The notes beneath the pieces were generated by a model. The model made no database searches. It was not told the DNA's origin and saw nothing but the letters and a program-made list of their open reading frames with translations. Positions 61,178 to 64,000 of a stretch of DNA of 64,000 nt are shown here, piece by piece. The stretch spans positions 682,001 to 746,000 of the forward strand of contig CBDDGV010000001.1 in the NCBI GenBank assembly GCA_965228005.1, read 5' to 3'. The DNA comes from JBCCXZ01 sp965228005 (GTDB lineage Bacteria; Planctomycetota; Planctomycetia; Pirellulales; Lacipirellulaceae). The translations under genes and the position numbers were made by a program. Positions within the stretch are counted from its first letter, which is position 1. Each line of letters starts with the position of its first letter.

Positions 61178-63040
61178 GTGACGATGACCACCGATACGAG
61201 CGATCAGCCCGCCGAGAACACGATGGATGAGACGAGCGGCGAGCCTTCGACCCGCGCCCGCCGGATGAACTTCTGGAGGTCTGGCGCCCCGCGCGGCGTG
61301 AGCCGCGACGAAGACTGGCACACGTGGAACGAGCACCTCTCGCAGAACAGCGGGAAGCGGTCGGTCGGCTCGCTGCTGAAGTGCAAGAAGCCGCCGCTGT
61401 TGTGGGGGCTCAACCCCCACGCCCTGCCGGAAGACACCCCCGCGCTGGTTGCGCAGTGCTACCGCTTCTCCCGCAAACCGCCGCGGAGCCTGATGGGCGA
61501 TTCGGGCGGGCTGCTTGAGACGCTCGCCGACTGGCGGGACGAAGTGGAAGACGGGGTCAGCGTTTCCCTGGAGTTCGCGCTCGAGACGCTCGCGGTCGCG
61601 GAGCTGCTGCCGGCGCTCGCCGGGAGGGTGGCCTCGCAGTTCTGGTGGGAGCTGCTCGACGGGCTGTGGCACGTGGTGACGGCCTCGGCCGAGTCGTCCC
61701 CTTCGCTCGACGCCCCGCCCCAGAAGACGCTCGCTCAACAGATGCTCGCGGCGGAGCTGCCTCTCGCCTTGGCGTGCGCGTTCCCCGAGATGAAGCCCGT
61801 CTACGAGCTCCGCACGGCGGGCCTGCAGCAGCTGACGGAAGGGTTGGAGGAACTACTGAACGGCGACGGCCTCCCGCACGGCGGGCAGGTTGGTCTGTTC
61901 CTTCCGCTGATCGGCTGCTGGACCCGCTGCCGTGCGCTCTCCAAGCACATGCCAAAAACAAAGTGGCCGGCCGAAGCGCAGTCCGAGTACGAGCTGGCGA
62001 TGCGGCAGTGCGTCCGCTGGACGGGCGCCGACGGCCGCATGCTGCGAGCGGAGCCCCCGTGCGGCGAGTGGTCGCCCGAGTTTGTCGAAGCGGCGATGGC
62101 CCTCGGCGGAGACGACTCGGACGTTGCCGGCATCGCCTCGGTCCTGCCGAAGAAGCAGCTCGGAACGGTCGTCGACAACGAAGAGTACGAGCCGCCCGAC
62201 CCCTCCGAACGCTGCGAGTGGTCCGGGCTGGCCGTCATGCGGACGCAGTGGTCGCGCAGCGCGCCCACTCTGGCGTTGGACTTCTCCTCGCACGCCCTCC
62301 GGCTGGACTGCCGGGTGGGACCGACGCCGCTGTTTACCGGCGCCGTAAAGACCGAGGTCGTGTTCGACGGCAAGGCGTTGGTCCCCGAATCGGACTGGGA
62401 CGAGGTCTGCTGGTTCAGCGACGAGGACGTCGACTACCTGGAGCTGACGATCGTGCTCAGCGGCGGGTTGCGGCTCGACCGCCAGATCATGCTGGCCCGC
62501 GAGGACCACCTGCTCTACCTCTGCGACAACCTGCTGGGCCGGTCGGCGGGGCGGCTGGGCCACATGCTCCGGCTGCCGCTGGCGGAGGGGGTGGGCTTTT
62601 CGCCTGCGGAAGAGACCCGAGAGATCGAACTCACCGCCAAGGGCGTGCAGGCCCGCGCACTCCCGCTCGCGTTGCCGGAGTGGCGCCTGGACAAGAAGAT
62701 CGGCGAGCTGACCGGCGGCAGCGACGCGGTGGAGCTGCACCACGCCCGCGAGGGGCAACGGATGGCTTGCCCGCTGCTGATCGACCTCGCCAAGCGTCGC
62801 TCCGGCAAACCCTGCACGTGGCGGCAGCTGACCGTCGCGCAGTCGCTGGAGATCCAGCCCCCCGACGTTGCCGTCGGCTACCGGGCCCAGTTCGGCAAGC
62901 AGCAGTGGATGTTCTACCGATCGCTTGCGGAGCGGGCGAACCGCACGCTGCTCGGGCAGAACACGTCCAGCGAGACGCTCATCGCCAGGTTCCTGCCGGC
63001 CTCCGGTGAAGTGGACGAGCTGCTGGAGGTTGAGGGTTGA
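61178..63040 (+). CDS. Large protein of unknown function
   Basis: A 620-residue protein without signal peptide or membrane segments. An N-terminal half rich in helices (GVSVSLEFALETLAVAELLPAL) is followed by a beta-rich second half (about 340-590: WSGLAVMRTQWSRSAPTLALDF, LRLDRQIMLAREDHLLYLCD) that reads like a heparinase-type or beta-sandwich domain without recognisable catalytic residues. The start is GTG 61178 with AGGAG 6 bases upstream; an ATG two codons later is possible. yggS follows after 74 bp. Function unknown. Confidence 0.82.
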   Translation: MTMTTDTSDQPAENTMDETSGEPSTRARRMNFWRSGAPRGVSRDEDWHTWNEHLSQNSGKRSVGSLLKCKKPPLLWGLNPHALPEDTPALVAQCYRFSRKPPRSLMGDSGGLLETLADWRDEVEDGVSVSLEFALETLAVAELLPALAGRVASQFWWELLDGLWHVVTASAESSPSLDAPPQKTLAQQMLAAELPLALACAFPEMKPVYELRTAGLQQLTEGLEELLNGDGLPHGGQVGLFLPLIGCWTRCRALSKHMPKTKWPAEAQSEYELAMRQCVRWTGADGRMLRAEPPCGEWSPEFVEAAMALGGDDSDVAGIASVLPKKQLGTVVDNEEYEPPDPSERCEWSGLAVMRTQWSRSAPTLALDFSSHALRLDCRVGPTPLFTGAVKTEVVFDGKALVPESDWDEVCWFSDEDVDYLELTIVLSGGLRLDRQIMLAREDHLLYLCDNLLGRSAGRLGHMLRLPLAEGVGFSPAEETREIELTAKGVQARALPLALPEWRLDKKIGELTGGSDAVELHHAREGQRMACPLLIDLAKRRSGKPCTWRQLTVAQSLEIQPPDVAVGYRAQFGKQQWMFYRSLAERANRTLLGQNTSSETLIARFLPASGEVDELLEVEG

Positions 63041-63114
63041 ACGCGATCCCCCGTCGGGCTCGCGGTTGACCCAGCAGGCGTCGCGGCAGGAGCGGGCACA
63101 AGGCCGCGATCCGT

Positions 63115-63834
63115 ATGACCGACTCAGCCCCCTCCCCCGCCGATGCCTTGGCGAGCAACCTCTCGCGGGTCCGCGAGCGGATCGAGCGCGCAGCTTCCGG
63201 TGCTGGCCGCGACCCTTCTGAGATCGTCTTGGTTTGCGTCGCGAAGTATGTCCATGCGGCGCTGACCGCGCTGTTGCCTGCCGCGGGTCACTTCGATCTC
63301 GGCGAGAGCCGCCCGCAGCAGCTGTGGGAGAAAGCCGGAGCGCCCGGCCTCGAGCACGTGCGGTGGCACCTGATCGGGCACCTGCAGCGCAACAAGGTCA
63401 AGCGTACCGTGCCGCTGACCTGCTTGATCCACAGCGTGGACAGCACGCGGCTGCTGCGGGCGGTCGACGCCGCGGCCTCCGAAGCGGGCCGCACCGCGCG
63501 CGTGCTGTTAGAAGTGAACTGCTCCGGCGACGCCGAGAAGCACGGGCTCGACCGCGACTCGGTTCAAGGCGTGCTGGAAGAAGCCCACAGCGCCAAATGC
63601 GTCGAGGTCCGCGGGCTGATGACTATGGCCGCCCGCGAAGGGGGCCAGGACGAGGCCCGACGGAACTTTGCGGCGTTGCGCGAGCTCCGAGACGACTTGC
63701 TCGACAAGGGCCTGGCGCCAAGGGGCCTGCCGGAACTCTCCATGGGGATGACCGGCGACCTGGAAGCCGCGATCGCGGAGGGCTCCACGATCCTCCGAGT
63801 GGGGTCGGCGCTGTGGGAAGGGCTCCGCGACTAA
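63115..63834 (+). CDS. yggS: PLP homeostasis protein YggS/PROSC
   Basis: A 239-residue single-domain TIM-barrel protein that binds PLP without a known catalytic reaction. The PLP Lys is Lys44 in VCVAKYV (usually AVSKT or AVSKY). FDLGESRPQQLWEK, WHLIGHLQRNKVK and ELSMGMTGDLEAAIAEGSTILRVGSAL are clear family blocks. It controls B6 vitamer balance. It starts 74 bp after the large unknown gene. Confidence 0.94.
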   Translation: MTDSAPSPADALASNLSRVRERIERAASGAGRDPSEIVLVCVAKYVHAALTALLPAAGHFDLGESRPQQLWEKAGAPGLEHVRWHLIGHLQRNKVKRTVPLTCLIHSVDSTRLLRAVDAAASEAGRTARVLLEVNCSGDAEKHGLDRDSVQGVLEEAHSAKCVEVRGLMTMAAREGGQDEARRNFAALRELRDDLLDKGLAPRGLPELSMGMTGDLEAAIAEGSTILRVGSALWEGLRD

Positions 63835-63848
63835 GGACCCGCGGCCGC

Positions 63849-64000
63849 TTACCAGTCCACGCCGAACGCCGAGGTAAACCCGAAGAAGCCGAGGTCGCCG
63901 TCCTCGCTGGACGCCGTGCCGGCGCCGTTCCAGATCTGGCCTTCCATGGCAACGGTCACGAACGGCAGGACCGCTCCTCCCCGCCGACGCGCCTTCCAGC
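63849..64000 (-). CDS. C-terminus of an outer-membrane barrel-like protein (N-terminus beyond window)
   Basis: The last 50 codons of a minus-strand gene end at TAA 63849. The peptide has alternating hydrophobic and Gly residues (VLPFVTVAMEGQIWNGAGTA, GFFGFTSAFGVDW) and ends in Trp, as expected for the last strand of an outer-membrane barrel. The rest lies beyond the window edge. Confidence 0.6.
   Translation of the reverse strand, partial: WKARRRGGAVLPFVTVAMEGQIWNGAGTASSEDGDLGFFGFTSAFGVDW

Overview
The window reads as about 64 kb of chromosome from a planctomycete, most likely in the Pirellulales (Lacipirellulaceae-like). The grounds are: high G+C (about 65%) with frequent GTG and TTG starts; two PEP-CTERM proteins with dockerin-like Asp/Gly-rich repeats; several secreted PQQ-type beta-propeller proteins; a free-standing RNA polymerase alpha-CTD protein; and a tetrahydromethanopterin (H4MPT) biosynthesis operon, a C1 cofactor route known in archaea, methylotrophic proteobacteria and planctomycetes. 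No rRNA, tRNA, CRISPR array, transposase or phage gene was seen. Genes are dense and often overlap by 4 bp, head-to-tail (ATGA, GTGA or TTGA junctions) and tail-to-tail (a shared CTAR).

Layout. 1-2.1 kb: C-terminally cut secreted protein. 2.2-7.3 kb: small membrane protein, then a three-gene translationally coupled Gld-like ABC system. 7.3-9.6 kb: prepilin-like protein, CBS-pair protein and an atypical FabD-like acyltransferase. 9.9-13.2 kb: PEP-CTERM protein converging on a membrane-anchored beta-propeller. 13.3-19.2 kb: H4MPT operon (non-canonical SDR, dihydropteroate-synthase-like protein, pabB, pabA, DUF447, beta-RFAP synthase). 19.2-24.1 kb: dapA, pdxJ, small protein, mgtE, rnc. 24.1-28.9 kb: DUF2256, beta-propeller, GxxExxY protein inside an inverted repeat, two tandem outer-membrane-like paralogues. 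29-33 kb: RlmM-like methyltransferase, UvrD/PcrA helicase, alpha-CTD protein. 33.2-37.9 kb: repeats, Cys-rich secreted protein with a strong terminator, YbjQ, beta-propeller, HemN-like radical SAM enzyme. 38-46.3 kb: phosphate block (phoR, PEP-CTERM protein, pstC, pstA, pstB, phoU, phoB) without pstS. 46.3-54 kb: lipoprotein hydrolase, epimerase, PLP-dependent desulfhydrase, DUF2461, polX, redoxin, VOC protein. 54-58.5 kb: RND pump and adaptor. 58.8-64 kb: beta-propeller, YdjY protein, large unknown protein, YggS, and the C-terminus of a barrel-like protein.

How parts work together. The H4MPT operon couples p-aminobenzoate supply (PabB/PabA) to the enzymes expected to join it to ribose phosphate (RFAP synthase) and pterin (DHPS-like protein). 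Its first gene is an SDR lacking the usual catalytic Ser and Tyr. The pho/pst block is a complete sensing and transport module apart from the binding protein.

The most unusual non-coding signal is a set of three sequence-unrelated families of roughly 70-87 bp intergenic elements with one shared architecture: palindromic arm, variable linker, inverted palindromic arm, with compensatory changes in the arms. They resemble REPINs (REP doublets). One copy lies in frame inside the N-terminal coding region of an exported protein. A second class is a 37-bp inverted repeat that encloses the GxxExxY gene and supplies its start codon. Start-site choices, promoters and functions were made by reading only; no database search was possible.
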